A stretch of 64,000 nucleotides of DNA from HRBIN12 sp964447335 (GTDB taxonomy: Bacteria; Actinomycetota; UBA4738; HRBIN12). Positions 34,475 through 43,334 of this stretch are shown piece by piece. The first letter of the stretch is position 1, and each line of letters starts with the position of its first letter. The notes under the pieces were generated by a model, which did no database searches, was not told the origin of the DNA, and saw nothing but the letters and a program-made list of their open reading frames with translations. Made by a program: the position numbers and the translations under genes. Location: the NCBI GenBank assembly GCA_964447335.1, contig CAYUSA010000006.1, positions 13,452 through 77,451 on the forward strand. The letters are read 5' to 3'.

Positions 34475-35300
34475 CGACCATCGCCTCCTCGTCCTGCGCG
34501 GCCTGCGGCTCCGAGACGGCCTCGGCCTCCTCACGGTCCGCGATCGCGAACCCGTCCTTGCGCACCCGCCAGATGTGGATGGCGAGGAACAGGATCAGCA
34601 GGGTGGGGAGCACGTAGATGTGGAGCACGTAGAAGCGGAGCAGCGCGTTCCCACCGACGTCCAGTCCCCCCAGCAGCATCTGGCGGGCCTGGTCGCCGAG
34701 GACGGGAACGTAGCCAGCGATGTTGCTCCCCACCGTGATCGCCCAGAAGGCGAGCTGGTCCCAAGGCAGGAGGTACCCGGTGAACGAGAACAGCAGCGTG
34801 AAGACGAGCAGGGCGACGCCGATCAACCAGTTGAACTGCCGGGGAGCTCGGTACGCACCGGCGTAGAAGACCCGGATCAGATGCGCGAACACGACCAGGA
34901 CCATGAGGTGGGCCGACCAGCGGTGGATGTTCCGCACGAACTGCCCGAACGCAACCGACGTCGCCAAGCTGTGCATGTCGAAGTACGCCTGGGGCACCGC
35001 CGGGTGGTAGAAGAACATCAGGTACATCCCCGAGACGAACAGGATCGCGAACAACACGGTCGCGATGAAACCGAGCCGGAACGTCGATCGGAAGGAAAGG
35101 ACGCGGCGAGGCACCTTCACCGGGTAGAGGTGGAGGAAGAAGTTGTGGAACGAGGTCATCGCCCGGCCGCGCGGCGTGACCGGGGGAGGATGCCTTACGG
35201 CGGATCGGTACAGCTCGGTCCGCCGGAAGCGCTCCCCCGGATGGAAGATCGCCTGATAGAGATCCGAGCTGCGGAGCCCCCCACCGTTCCCTTTCGCCAT
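34467..35300 (-). CDS. cytochrome b6-like N-terminal domain of cytochrome b
   Basis: 277 aa, four core helices. Haem ligands: HRWSAHLMVLVVFAH (His pair 14 apart) and HIYVLPTLLILFLAIH (His pair 15 apart). The second spacing is the one typical of cytochrome b6 rather than mitochondrial cytochrome b. SFTGYLLPWDQLAFWA is a conserved loop. Start ATG 35300, just after the flavoprotein stop. Cytoplasmic N-terminal ~60 residues are longer than in plant b6. Confidence 0.93.
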   Translation of the reverse strand: MAKGNGGGLRSSDLYQAIFHPGERFRRTELYRSAVRHPPPVTPRGRAMTSFHNFFLHLYPVKVPRRVLSFRSTFRLGFIATVLFAILFVSGMYLMFFYHPAVPQAYFDMHSLATSVAFGQFVRNIHRWSAHLMVLVVFAHLIRVFYAGAYRAPRQFNWLIGVALLVFTLLFSFTGYLLPWDQLAFWAITVGSNIAGYVPVLGDQARQMLLGGLDVGGNALLRFYVLHIYVLPTLLILFLAIHIWRVRKDGFAIADREEAEAVSEPQAAQDEEAMVDA

Positions 35301-35308
35301 GACTCCTC

Positions 35309-37150
35309 CTACCACGCCACCGACTGGATCTCGCGCCGAACGGTGGACGACTCGGACCAGCCGCCCATCGAGAGCGCGTGCGTCGGGCACCGCTCGATAC
35401 AGAGCCCGCACCGGATGCAGTACTCCTCCTGGATGATGAGTGCGCTCGCCGGTGAGGGCGCCGAGAGCTCGTCGATCTCCTCCACGGGGACGATCCGGAT
35501 GCAGTACTCGGGGCAGATGTCGACGCACCCGCCGCACAGGATGCACGCGGCGGGGTCGAGCTCGATGTTGAGGAAGCATCGCAGGCACCGGGCGGCCTCG
35601 AGACGGGCCTCCTCCTCCGTGAACCCGAGCTCGATCTCGGGCACGCCCACGCGCCGCCCCGACGGAACCGACGGTACTTCGACCCGCGGGACGGCGTCGT
35701 AGCCGAGGACGGGACGGTTGACGACCGTGACCGGCAGCATGCGGCGGAAACGCGGCTCAGGGGAAGCTTCGCCCGAGAGCAGCCGGTGGATCGAGGCCGC
35801 GGCACGCCGGCCGTCGCCGATGGCGTCGATCAGGTTGCGGGGTCCGAAGGCGACGTCACCGCCAGCGTAGATGCCGGGCGCGGACGTCGCGAGGGTCTCC
35901 CGCTCCACGGCGATCGTGCCCCGCGGACTGATCTCGACCTCATCTTCGGGCTGGAGCCACGAGAGATCGGGAGCCTGGCCGATGGCCAGGATGACGGAGT
36001 CGCAGGCGATCGCCCTCTCGGTCCCATCGACGAACCGCGGGTTGAAGCGCCCGTCCGGATCGAACACGGAAGATACATCCAGCGTCTCGATCCCCTCGAC
36101 GTGCGCCTCGCCGAGGATGCGCTTGGGTCCGAGGCGGTGGAGGATCTGGATGCCCTCCACCTCGGCCTCTTCGAGCTCGAACTCGTGGGCCGGCATCTCC
36201 TGGCGATTCTCCAGCGCCACCACCTTGACCTCCAGAGCGCCCAGGCGGAGCGCCGTGCGCGCGACGTCGAACGTCACCTTCGCGGCGGCCTCGACGCCGT
36301 CGGCGAGCTGCAGGGCCGGGGCCTCGGGCTGAGGTCTGCCGAGGGCGAGCTCGCGGAGCGCCGTGCGCGCGACATCGAGCGCGACGTTCCCGCCGCCCAC
36401 GACGACGACCCTGTCGCCGAGCTCGACCCGATAGCCGGAATTCGCATTGATCAAGAAGTCCACAGCTCGGAGCACGCCGTCGAGCTCGGCACCGGGGACC
36501 TGCAGGTCGCGGCTCCGCAGGGCCCCGACGGCGATGAAGATCGCATCGAACCCCTCATCCTTCAGCGAGGAGAGCGTGAAGTCGCGCCCGAGTCGCATCT
36601 CCGTGCGCAGGTCCACGCCCATGCCCAGGATGGCCCGGATCTCCGACTGGAGGATCTCCCGGCGGAGCCGGTACGTGGGGATGCCGAGCACCATCATCCC
36701 GCCGGGGCGGTCGGCCGCGTCGAACACGACCGGGTGGTAGCCGAACGCGGCCAGGTCGTGTGCACAGGCGAGTCCTGCCGGGCCGGCACCGACCACGGCA
36801 ACGCGCCCGTCGCGCGCCGGCTGCATCTCGATGGCTCGACGCCACAGACGCTCCGCGTGCGCGCTCTCCACACCACCCCGTTCGCTGGCGAACCGCTTCA
36901 GCGCCCGGATCGCGATGGGCTGGTCGACGGAGCCACGACGGCACATATCCTCGCACGGCGCGGCGCACACACGCCCGCAGATCGATGGGAGCGGGTTCGG
37001 TAAGCGCGCGATGAGGTATGCGGCTTCGTCCTCGCCCGCCGCGATGGCTGACACGTAGCGTCCGGCGTTCGTGAGGACCGGGCACGCGCGGGTACACGGC
37101 ACGTTGTCGTCGAACCACTCCGCGCCGATCGGACCAGCCTCGAAGCGCAC
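35309..37150 (-). CDS. GltD-like FAD/NAD(P) oxidoreductase with C-terminal 2[4Fe-4S] ferredoxin
   Basis: 613 aa. N-terminal Fe-S/helical domain of the glutamate synthase small-subunit type (CTRACPV, CGRVCAAPCEDMCRRG), FAD motif GAGPAG near residue 122, NAD(P) motif GGGNVALDVARTA, and FAD motif GGDVAFGPRNLIDAIGDGRRAA. From about residue 520 a bacterial ferredoxin follows: CILCGGCVDICP and CIRCGLCIERCP. Likely moves electrons between NAD(P)H, ferredoxin-type clusters and a partner. It is second in the operon, 4 bases after a small membrane protein and 8 bases before cytochrome b6, so it probably docks on the bc complex. An internal copy of DVARTALR appears twice, at the NAD(P) motif. Confidence 0.88.
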   Translation of the reverse strand: MRFEAGPIGAEWFDDNVPCTRACPVLTNAGRYVSAIAAGEDEAAYLIARLPNPLPSICGRVCAAPCEDMCRRGSVDQPIAIRALKRFASERGGVESAHAERLWRRAIEMQPARDGRVAVVGAGPAGLACAHDLAAFGYHPVVFDAADRPGGMMVLGIPTYRLRREILQSEIRAILGMGVDLRTEMRLGRDFTLSSLKDEGFDAIFIAVGALRSRDLQVPGAELDGVLRAVDFLINANSGYRVELGDRVVVVGGGNVALDVARTALRELALGRPQPEAPALQLADGVEAAAKVTFDVARTALRLGALEVKVVALENRQEMPAHEFELEEAEVEGIQILHRLGPKRILGEAHVEGIETLDVSSVFDPDGRFNPRFVDGTERAIACDSVILAIGQAPDLSWLQPEDEVEISPRGTIAVERETLATSAPGIYAGGDVAFGPRNLIDAIGDGRRAAASIHRLLSGEASPEPRFRRMLPVTVVNRPVLGYDAVPRVEVPSVPSGRRVGVPEIELGFTEEEARLEAARCLRCFLNIELDPAACILCGGCVDICPEYCIRIVPVEEIDELSAPSPASALIIQEEYCIRCGLCIERCPTHALSMGGWSESSTVRREIQSVAW

Positions 37151-37154
37151 GGAC

Positions 37155-37439
37155 CTACCCGGCCCTCTGCCTCTGGAGCCGCACGAATAGCCAACCCACG
37201 AGGAGGAACGCGATGACGAAGGAGAGCAGCACGAGTAGGTCGCGGGTCGGCGGCGACACGTGCAGCGAGAGGTAGGCGATCAGTCGATCAGGGATCAGCA
37301 CGAGACCGGCCAGGGCACAAACCCAAACGGCCAGCGCCTTCAGCGACGCTCGCCCCCAGCCCTCGACGGCCCCAACCCCGTCGTGGGTCGAACGAGGCTC
37401 AACCCCCGACCGGCTCATCGATCCCCGACTGTAGTCCAT
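37155..37439 (-). CDS. small two-helix membrane protein
   Basis: 94 aa. Two hydrophobic helices (ALAVWVCALAGLVLIP and LLVLLSFVIAFLLVGWLFV) with a short loop and a basic C-terminus. No family recognised. First gene of the cytochrome operon; the spacing to the flavoprotein is 4 bases, so it probably forms part of, or helps assemble, the complex. Start could be ATG 37439 or ATG 37418; both have weak purine-rich upstream sequence. Confidence 0.6.
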   Translation of the reverse strand: MDYSRGSMSRSGVEPRSTHDGVGAVEGWGRASLKALAVWVCALAGLVLIPDRLIAYLSLHVSPPTRDLLVLLSFVIAFLLVGWLFVRLQRQRAG

Positions 37440-37535
37440 GGACGACCGCTCCGCTCAACGCCGACCTGAGCCGCGATGCGCTCGCGCAGGCGGGGCAGCG
37501 ACGACTGGTTCGTCGAGGCGTTCGAGGAGGCGTCG

Positions 37536-37541
37536 TAGGCT
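37536..37541 (+). promoter_or_regulatory. -10 element (TAGGCT) of the HAD phosphatase gene
   Basis: TAGGCT ends 10 bases before ATG 37552. Divergent from the cytochrome operon. Confidence 0.4.
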
Positions 37542-37551
37542 GGGCGCCGAG

Positions 37552-38250
37552 ATGCTGCCCGTCCGCGCCCTCGTCGTCGACTTCGACGGAACCGCCTGCC
37601 TCCAGGACGTCTCCGAGGAGCTCCTGATCGAGTTCGGCGAGTCCGGCTGGCCCGAGTACGACGACATGGTCGACCGCGGCGAGATCGGCTTGCGCGAGGC
37701 GGCCAAGGTCCAGTCCTCGATGCTGTCCGGCTCGCGCGAGGAGATGCTCGCGTTCGCGCTCGAGCACGCGGCTATGGATCCGACGTTCGCGCCGTTCGTC
37801 GCGTGGGCGGAGTCGCACGGCCTGCCGCTCGAGCTGGTCTCGGACGGCTTCGCGTTCTACATCCGGCCGATCTTGGAGGCGGCGGGGCTCGGCCACCTCG
37901 TGGTGGTCACGAACGAGCTCGCGTTCGGGAACGGCCGTCCCGCGCTCCGCCACCCGAACGGGCATCCCGCGTGCATCGGCTGCGGCACATGCAAGATGCT
38001 TGCCGTGCAGCGCTTCCAGACGAGCCACGGGCCGGTCGCGTTCATCGGCGAGGGGCAGTCGGACCGGTACGGCGCGCTGTACGCGGACGTGACGTTCGCC
38101 AAGCTCGCGCTCGTCGAGATCTGCGAGCGCGACGGGGTCCCGTACCGATCGTGGGAGACCTTCGACGATGTGGCCGCCGCTCTCGAGTCGCTCGACGAGC
38201 TGCCCGGTCCGGTCGCGCCGGTAGCCTGTCCCGGATGGACACCGGCCTGA
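37552..38250 (+). CDS. HAD-IB phosphatase, MtnX-like
   Basis: 232 aa. HAD motif I VDFDGT at residues ~9-14, motif II SDG, and motif IV region FIGEGQSDRY. The arrangement resembles MtnX/2,3-diketo-5-methylthiopentyl-1-phosphate phosphatase and similar HAD-IB enzymes. A CIGCGTCK cluster in the middle could bind metal, also seen in MtnX-like proteins. Cytoplasmic. No methionine salvage genes nearby, so the substrate is open. Start fixed by the motif I position; its 3' end overlaps the double-GNAT gene by 16 bases. Confidence 0.78.
   Translation: MLPVRALVVDFDGTACLQDVSEELLIEFGESGWPEYDDMVDRGEIGLREAAKVQSSMLSGSREEMLAFALEHAAMDPTFAPFVAWAESHGLPLELVSDGFAFYIRPILEAAGLGHLVVVTNELAFGNGRPALRHPNGHPACIGCGTCKMLAVQRFQTSHGPVAFIGEGQSDRYGALYADVTFAKLALVEICERDGVPYRSWETFDDVAAALESLDELPGPVAPVACPGWTPA
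38222..38227 (+). promoter_or_regulatory. -10 element (TAGCCT) of the double-GNAT gene
   Basis: TAGCCT ends 7 bases before ATG 38235, inside the 3' end of the HAD gene; fits a leaderless internal promoter. Confidence 0.4.
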
Positions 38251-39149
38251 GCCTGCCGTCGGGCTTCACCTCGCGCCCCGCGAGCCTCGAGGACGTCGAC
38301 CTCATCACCGAGCTCGTCGCCGAGTGCGAGCTCGACCTCGACGGCGTCGCCGAAATCGATCGCGGCGACGTCGAGATGTCGTTCGGACGCGCCGGGTACG
38401 ACGGCGCTCGGGACTGCCGCATCGTGCTCGAGGGCGACGCGCCCGTCGGCTGGGCCGAGGTCCACAAGGCGCGAGCCGAGGCCGACGTCCGCCCGCGCCA
38501 CCGAGGCCGGGGCATCGGCGCGGCGCTCCTCGCGTGGACGGAGTCTCGGGCGCGCGAGACCGGCCAGGCGGTCGTCATGCAGACGGTCACGGAGGTGAAC
38601 CTGGCCGCGGCCGATCTCTTCCGCCGCAACGGCTACGAACCCACCGAGACGGCCTGGCTCCTGCAGATCCGCTTCGACGACGGTCCGCCGCCGGCGCCTG
38701 CGCCACCCGAGGGCATCACCATCCGCCCGTTCGAGCGCGGCATCGACGAGCCCGCCGTCTACCGTGTCATCGAGGACGCCTTCGACGAGTGGCCGGGCCA
38801 CCAGCCGCAGTCGTTCGAGGAATGGGTCAACGACTTCCCCGCCCACCCGTCGTTCGCGCCGGAGCGGTCGCCGCTCGCGTTCGAAGGGGACGAGCTGGTA
38901 GCGGCGATCGTGTACCTCGACTACGCGGACTCCGACGAGGGGTGGGTGCAGCAGCTCGCGACGAAGGCGAGGCACCGGCATCGAGGCAGCGCGCGGGCGC
39001 TCCTTCACCACGCGTTCGGGACCGCGTACGCGAGCGGCAAGCCGGCTTGCGGCCTGTCGACGAACTCGAGCATCGGCGCGCTCGGCCTCTACGAGAAGGT
39101 GGGCATGCGCGTCCGCCGCTCGTACACGCGCTGGTCGAAGACCCTCTGA
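38235..39149 (+). CDS. tandem GNAT-domain acetyltransferase
   Basis: 304 aa with two GNAT domains. The first has RPRHRGRGIGAALLAW (acetyl-CoA loop) and FRRNGYEP; the second has TKARHRHRGSARALLHHAF and YEKVGMRV. Double-GNAT proteins of this kind occur in mycothiol synthase (MshD) and several antibiotic-related enzymes; the overall sequence does not let me choose. The start ATG 38235 overlaps the HAD gene. Followed by a tRNA on the other strand. Confidence 0.8.
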   Translation: MDTGLSLPSGFTSRPASLEDVDLITELVAECELDLDGVAEIDRGDVEMSFGRAGYDGARDCRIVLEGDAPVGWAEVHKARAEADVRPRHRGRGIGAALLAWTESRARETGQAVVMQTVTEVNLAAADLFRRNGYEPTETAWLLQIRFDDGPPPAPAPPEGITIRPFERGIDEPAVYRVIEDAFDEWPGHQPQSFEEWVNDFPAHPSFAPERSPLAFEGDELVAAIVYLDYADSDEGWVQQLATKARHRHRGSARALLHHAFGTAYASGKPACGLSTNSSIGALGLYEKVGMRVRRSYTRWSKTL

Positions 39150-39161
39150 GGTCGCTCGGCT

Positions 39162-39254
39162 CGGCGGAGGCCGCGGGATTCGAACCCGCGAGAGGGTTGC
39201 CCCCCTACACGCTCTCCAGGCGTGCCCCTTCGTCCGCTCGGGCAGGCCTCCGCC
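39162..39254 (-). tRNA. tRNA-Ser (anticodon GGA)
   Basis: 93-nt type II tRNA. Acceptor GGCGGAG/CTCCGCC, discriminator G, anticodon stem-loop CACGC-CTGGAGA-GCGTG with anticodon GGA (reads UCC/UCU), a long variable arm (GTAGGGGGGCAACCCTCTC region) and T arm GCGGGTTCGAATCCCGC. CCA is not encoded. Confidence 0.95.
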
Positions 39255-39281
39255 GACGAGTCTAGCGGCGGCGCGCCGCCG

Positions 39282-39287
39282 TACGAT
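39282..39287 (+). promoter_or_regulatory. -10 element (TACGAT) of the FAD oxidoreductase gene
   Basis: TACGAT ends 6 bases before GTG 39294; the start codon would be at or next to the first transcribed base. No Shine-Dalgarno is present. Confidence 0.55.
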
Positions 39288-39293
39288 GCGGCC

Positions 39294-40541
39294 GTGGGCG
39301 GCCGGGCGGTGATCGTGGGCGGCGGCGCGATCGGCGTCGCGTGCGCGCACTTCCTGGCCGAGGAGGGCTTCGAGGTCACGCTCGCCGAGCGCGACGAGGT
39401 GGGCCACGGGGCCTCGTTCGCGAACGCCGGTCTCATCTGCCCCGGCCACTCCGAGGCGCTCCCCGGCCCGGGAGTCATCGGCGAGGGACTCCGCCACCTG
39501 ATGCGTCGCGACAGCCCGTTCACGATCCGGTTGCGGCCCGATGCCGCGCTCGCCCGGTGGCTCATCCGGTTCTGGCGCGCGAGCACGGCCGAGGCCTACC
39601 GGCGCTCGACCGAGGTCCTCGCCGGGTTGTCGCGGCTCAGCATGGAGCTGCACGACGACCTCGCGCGGAGCGGCGCGACGTCATTCGGGTTCCGGCGCGC
39701 GCCACTGCTCTCGGCGTCCAGGTCGGAGGGATGGCGCAGTGCCGCCGAGGCGAACGTCGAGGAGGCGGAGGCGCTCGGCTTCCACGCCCGCGTGCTCGAG
39801 CGGGACGAGCTGCTCGAGCTCGAGCCGGCACTCGCGCCGGATCATCTCGGCGGCCTCGAGATCGCGGACCAGGGCTCGGGCGACTGCTACGCCTACGTGC
39901 GCTCGCTCGCGGACGGCCTCGGCGCGCGCGGCGTGCGCGTGCTCGAGCGAACGCCGGTCCGCCGCGTGCTCGTGCGCGAGGGCCGCGCGGTCGGCGTGCT
40001 CGCCGGCGACCCTCCCGAGGAGATCGCCGCGGACCTCGTCGTGCTCTCGGCCGGCGCGTGGACGCCGTCCATCGCGTCACCGCTCGGCCTGCACCTGCCG
40101 ATCCAGCCGGCGACCGGCTACAGCACCACCGTGCCCGCCTGGGACGGCGCGCCGCGGCTGCCGGTCGTCTTGTCCGACGCGCGGGTGATCGTGCTCCCGC
40201 TCGAGGGTCGCGTGCGGTTCGCCGGCACGCTCGAGCTCGGCGGGTTCCGACGCGAGGCCGACCCGGTGCGCTCGCGCACGGTCGCGACCGCGGGAGCGAG
40301 CGCGATGCGCGAGCCCCCGCCCGACGGGCGGGCCGAGCACTGGTTCGGCTTCCGCCCGCTCATGCCCGACGACCTCCCGGCGATCGGGTGGGCGCCGAAG
40401 GTCAAGGGCGTGCTCGTCGCAGCCGGCCACGGGATGCTCGGCTTCACGCAGTCGCCCGCGACCGGCAAGCTCGTCGCGGAGCTCGCCGCCGGGCGACCGA
40501 CCTCGCTGCCCGTCGAGCCCTTCCGCCCCGACCGCTTCTGA
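39294..40541 (+). CDS. FAD-dependent amino-acid dehydrogenase/oxidase (DAO family, DadA-like)
   Basis: 415 aa. FAD-binding GGGAIGVACAHFLAEEGFEVTLAERD at the N-terminus, GASFANAGLICPGH typical of DadA-like D-amino-acid dehydrogenases, and the C-terminal GFRPLMPDDLPAIGWAP...AAGHGMLGFTQSPATG. Oxidises an amine or D-amino acid with FAD, passing electrons to quinone or O2. Start is GTG 39294; the TACGAT -10 fits a leaderless mRNA. Substrate unknown. Flanked by two serine tRNAs on the other strand. Confidence 0.85.
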   Translation: MGGRAVIVGGGAIGVACAHFLAEEGFEVTLAERDEVGHGASFANAGLICPGHSEALPGPGVIGEGLRHLMRRDSPFTIRLRPDAALARWLIRFWRASTAEAYRRSTEVLAGLSRLSMELHDDLARSGATSFGFRRAPLLSASRSEGWRSAAEANVEEAEALGFHARVLERDELLELEPALAPDHLGGLEIADQGSGDCYAYVRSLADGLGARGVRVLERTPVRRVLVREGRAVGVLAGDPPEEIAADLVVLSAGAWTPSIASPLGLHLPIQPATGYSTTVPAWDGAPRLPVVLSDARVIVLPLEGRVRFAGTLELGGFRREADPVRSRTVATAGASAMREPPPDGRAEHWFGFRPLMPDDLPAIGWAPKVKGVLVAAGHGMLGFTQSPATGKLVAELAAGRPTSLPVEPFRPDRF

Positions 40542-40582
40542 CGGCCGTCGCGGCGCACCCCGCACGTGCCCGAGAACGCGGC

Positions 40583-40608
40583 GAGGGCGGGCCGTGGGGC
40601 CCGCCCTC
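40583..40608. terminator. strong hairpin between FAD oxidoreductase and tRNA-Ser
   Basis: GAGGGCGGGCC and GGCCCGCCCTC form an 11-bp perfect stem with GTGG loop. It follows the oxidoreductase stop by 41 bases and lies 8 bases beyond the tRNA 3' end, so it can terminate both. No T run. Confidence 0.65.
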
Positions 40609-40615
40609 TGCGTCG

Positions 40616-40705
40616 CGGAGGCGGCGTGATTCGAACACGCGAGGGGCGGACTAGGCCCCTAACCGCTTTCGAGGCGGTCCCGTTCGTCCGCTCCGGCACG
40701 CCTCC
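40616..40705 (-). tRNA. tRNA-Ser (anticodon CGA)
   Basis: 90-nt type II tRNA. Acceptor GGAGGCG/CGCCTCC, discriminator G, anticodon stem-loop ACCGC-CTCGAAA-GCGGT with anticodon CGA (reads UCG), long variable arm, T arm GCGTGTTCGAATCACGC. CCA is not encoded. Confidence 0.95.
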
Positions 40706-40781
40706 GCGGGCGAGTCTAGCAGCGCGAACGCGCCGCCCGGAGGCCCGTTATGCTGCCCGTCGGACCGAGCGAGGAGACCCG

Positions 40782-41192
40782 ATGGACATCGACCGCCTGA
40801 AGACCCTCCCGTTGTTCGCGGACCTGTCGAACCGGGAGCTCGAGCGCATCGCCGCATGGGCGGACGAGGTCGATCTGCCCGCCGGCAAGCACCTCATCGA
40901 GCAGGGCGCCTTCGCCCACGAGTTCTTCGTGATCGCCGAGGGCACGGCCGAGGTCACCCACGACGGGCAGCACCTCGCCGACCTCGGGCCGGGAGACTTC
41001 TTCGGCGAGATCGCGCTCCTGGAGAACCACCGGCGCACGGCCTCGGTCGTCGCGACCTCGCCGCTCCGCGTCGTCGTCATGTTCGCGCGCGAGTTCGAGG
41101 CGATGGAGCGCGAGCTCCCCGAGGTCGCCGCGCGCGTCCGCGAGGCCATGACGGCTCGCCGCGGCCGCGACCAGGACACCGGAGCCTCGTAG
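40782..41192 (+). CDS. cyclic nucleotide-binding domain protein
   Basis: 136 aa, a single cNMP-binding beta-roll: EQGAFAHEFFVIAEGTAEV, then the phosphate-binding cassette GDFFGEIALLENHRRTASV. No DNA-binding domain is attached, so it is a stand-alone sensor or adaptor. Start ATG 40782 with GAGGAG 7 bases upstream and TATGCT (40749-40754) as probable -10. Convergent with the DUF3160 gene. Confidence 0.83.
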   Translation: MDIDRLKTLPLFADLSNRELERIAAWADEVDLPAGKHLIEQGAFAHEFFVIAEGTAEVTHDGQHLADLGPGDFFGEIALLENHRRTASVVATSPLRVVVMFAREFEAMERELPEVAARVREAMTARRGRDQDTGAS

Positions 41193-41193
41193 C

Positions 41194-41217
41194 GTTCGGG
41201 TGGCTCAGCCTCCGAAC
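41194..41217. terminator. bidirectional hairpin between convergent genes
   Basis: GTTCGG-GT-GGC-TCA-GCC-T-CCGAAC, a two-part stem spanning the last bases of the DUF3160 gene and the bases after the cNMP gene. Confidence 0.5.
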
Positions 41218-43334
41218 AGCACCCCCTGCCACGCCGGCCGGTCGGGCTGGTCGCCGGTCTCGAGCATCGCGCGCCACGTCTCGTCGGTCAGGCGCTCGCC
41301 GGGCGCGGACGTGAACTCGTAGTACGAGTACACGCCCCCGACCGCGACCTGGAACGTCCCGCGGTCGTCGGGCACGAGCACGTAGATGCGGTCGATGCGC
41401 CCGGTGCCGACCTCGAGCACGCCGGGAGGACCGCTCGCGATGTCCGCGATGATCGCGGCGTCCTGGTCGGCGTCCAGACCGCCCGACGCGGTGCGGTCCG
41501 AGGACCGGTACCACATCGCCTCGAGATCGCCTCCGAAGTACAGCAGCCGATCGTTGTCCTTCTGCGAGATCGGCAACCCGGCGAGCTCGTCCTGCGCGAC
41601 GCCCTGCAGGAACGACAGCAGGTCGCCGACGTCGTGCAGCAGGTCGGACTGCTCCTTCGTGAGCAGGTCGCGCTCCTCGAGGCCGCTCTGCATCAGCTCG
41701 GCCATCGCCGCGAGCCTCGCGAAGACCACGGGCTCCGGCTCGACCCAGTTACGCCGGTCCGGGATCGGCGCGCCGTCGCCGCCCTCGGCGACGGCCTGCT
41801 TCGTGTACAGGATCGTGTCGTGCTTCAGCTCGGCGTACGAGCCGAGCGCCGACTGGTGCGCCTTGGCCGCCCACGTCTCGGTTCGCATGAAGTCCGGGTA
41901 GGCATCCCCGTGCGGCACGAACTCCGGCTCCAGCGCGTGCAGCCACGCGTCGTAGACCGTGCCGCCCCAGTCCTGCTCGGGCCGCGCGGCGACCGCCTCG
42001 CGCATCCGATCGAGCTGCGCATCGTAGTTCGCGTAGTCTGTCTCCCCCATCTGCTGCAGCACGCGGTACGCGAACTCCGAGCCGAACGCGGCCGCGACGT
42101 CGAGCCCCGAGGGGATCGACCGCGGGTCGTCGGCCGTGCCGACATACGGGTACAGGAGCTGGTCCATGATGAACGAGTCCGTCACGAACCGGGTCCCCAT
42201 CAGCCGGATCGAGGCGCGGTCCGGGCTGATCCGCACGGGCCTGGACGCGACCAGCGCGTCGACGACGCCGGTCACGAGCGCGTCGTCCGCGAACGCGGCC
42301 GGGTCGCCGAGGCCGGACGGCGTGACGGCGCGCGCGGCCCCGGCGACCTCGAGCGGCGTGTAGTCGTCGGCGAGGCCGACGAGGAACGCGGTCGGCTCGT
42401 AGATCTGGCGCCACAGCGCGACGAGCGTCGCGTCCTCGGCCAGGACCCGCGAGGCCAAGATCGCGAGGCGAGCGGGCTCCACGCCGGGGCAGTCCGTGGT
42501 CCCAGGCAGGCAGAACGCGAGCTGCCCGAGCACCGACATCGCGACGAAGTACCGCGTGAGGTCCTCGTTGCGCGTGTAGTGCCCCCGGGGTGTGAACAGC
42601 GAGTAGTCGATCTTGCCGCCGACGATCGGCGAGTTCACGTTCTCCGAGTGAGCGTCGATCAGCGCGCGCTCCTGCTCGGCGAGCGGCCCGAGGGAGATCG
42701 GCAGCCCGAGCTCCGCCGCGGCCACCTGGAAGAGCTGCTCGACGCGGGCGGCGGCGTCTTCGACCGGGGTGCCGGCGAGGTCCGTCGCCTGGGTGTGCGC
42801 GGCCCGCAGCAGGCCCCCGACGAGCGTCTCGAGCTTGGGCAGCAGGACCTCCTGCTCGATGCTCCGCAGCACCTTGTCGAAGACGAGGTGCCACACGTTG
42901 TAGGCGGCGTCGGTCGTCACGAAGACCGGCCAGCCCGCGTAGACGTTGCCCTGGTAGGCGAAGTGGAACAGGCGCAGGTCGGCCGGGACGACGACGAAAC
43001 CGTTGCGAGTGAGCGCCTCGGCAACGGCGGGGTCCTGGAGCGCCCGGCGGACCTCGGGCGCCATGGCCACACCCTTCAGCGAGTCGGGCGTCGCCGGACC
43101 CGCGTACGGCTTCGCGTTCTCCCCGTAGAGCGGCACCGACGCGAGCTCAGAGAACTGCACCGCCGAGCCCGGCAGCGCGAGCACGTCCGAGGGCGGGGTC
43201 GGCGAGACGGTGACCGAGGGCGCCACCGTCGGAGAGGTCGTCGACGGGCTCGCACTCGGCTCCTCGCCGCCGTTCGAGGTGCACGCGGCCGCCATCACCG
43301 CGAACACCGACGCCAGCACGATCCATCGCTTCAT
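41205..43334 (-). CDS. DUF3160 lipoprotein
   Basis: 709 aa. Lipoprotein signal with an AAAC lipobox (Cys near residue 18) and a Ser/Thr/Pro linker; then the DUF3160 body with FVTTDAAYNVWHLVFDKVLRSIEQ, LMGTRFVTDSFIMDQLLYPYVG, AYP.FMRTETWAAKAHQSALGSYAELKHDTILYTKQ and a C-terminal region with YVLVPDDRGTFQVAVGGVYSYYEF. Exported and membrane-anchored; function unknown in general (no catalytic proof). Start ATG 43334 with GGAAGGAG upstream; overlaps the CapA-like gene's stop as ATGA, so they are co-translated. Confidence 0.82.
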   Translation of the reverse strand: MKRWIVLASVFAVMAAACTSNGGEEPSASPSTTSPTVAPSVTVSPTPPSDVLALPGSAVQFSELASVPLYGENAKPYAGPATPDSLKGVAMAPEVRRALQDPAVAEALTRNGFVVVPADLRLFHFAYQGNVYAGWPVFVTTDAAYNVWHLVFDKVLRSIEQEVLLPKLETLVGGLLRAAHTQATDLAGTPVEDAAARVEQLFQVAAAELGLPISLGPLAEQERALIDAHSENVNSPIVGGKIDYSLFTPRGHYTRNEDLTRYFVAMSVLGQLAFCLPGTTDCPGVEPARLAILASRVLAEDATLVALWRQIYEPTAFLVGLADDYTPLEVAGAARAVTPSGLGDPAAFADDALVTGVVDALVASRPVRISPDRASIRLMGTRFVTDSFIMDQLLYPYVGTADDPRSIPSGLDVAAAFGSEFAYRVLQQMGETDYANYDAQLDRMREAVAARPEQDWGGTVYDAWLHALEPEFVPHGDAYPDFMRTETWAAKAHQSALGSYAELKHDTILYTKQAVAEGGDGAPIPDRRNWVEPEPVVFARLAAMAELMQSGLEERDLLTKEQSDLLHDVGDLLSFLQGVAQDELAGLPISQKDNDRLLYFGGDLEAMWYRSSDRTASGGLDADQDAAIIADIASGPPGVLEVGTGRIDRIYVLVPDDRGTFQVAVGGVYSYYEFTSAPGERLTDETWRAMLETGDQPDRPAWQGVLFGG

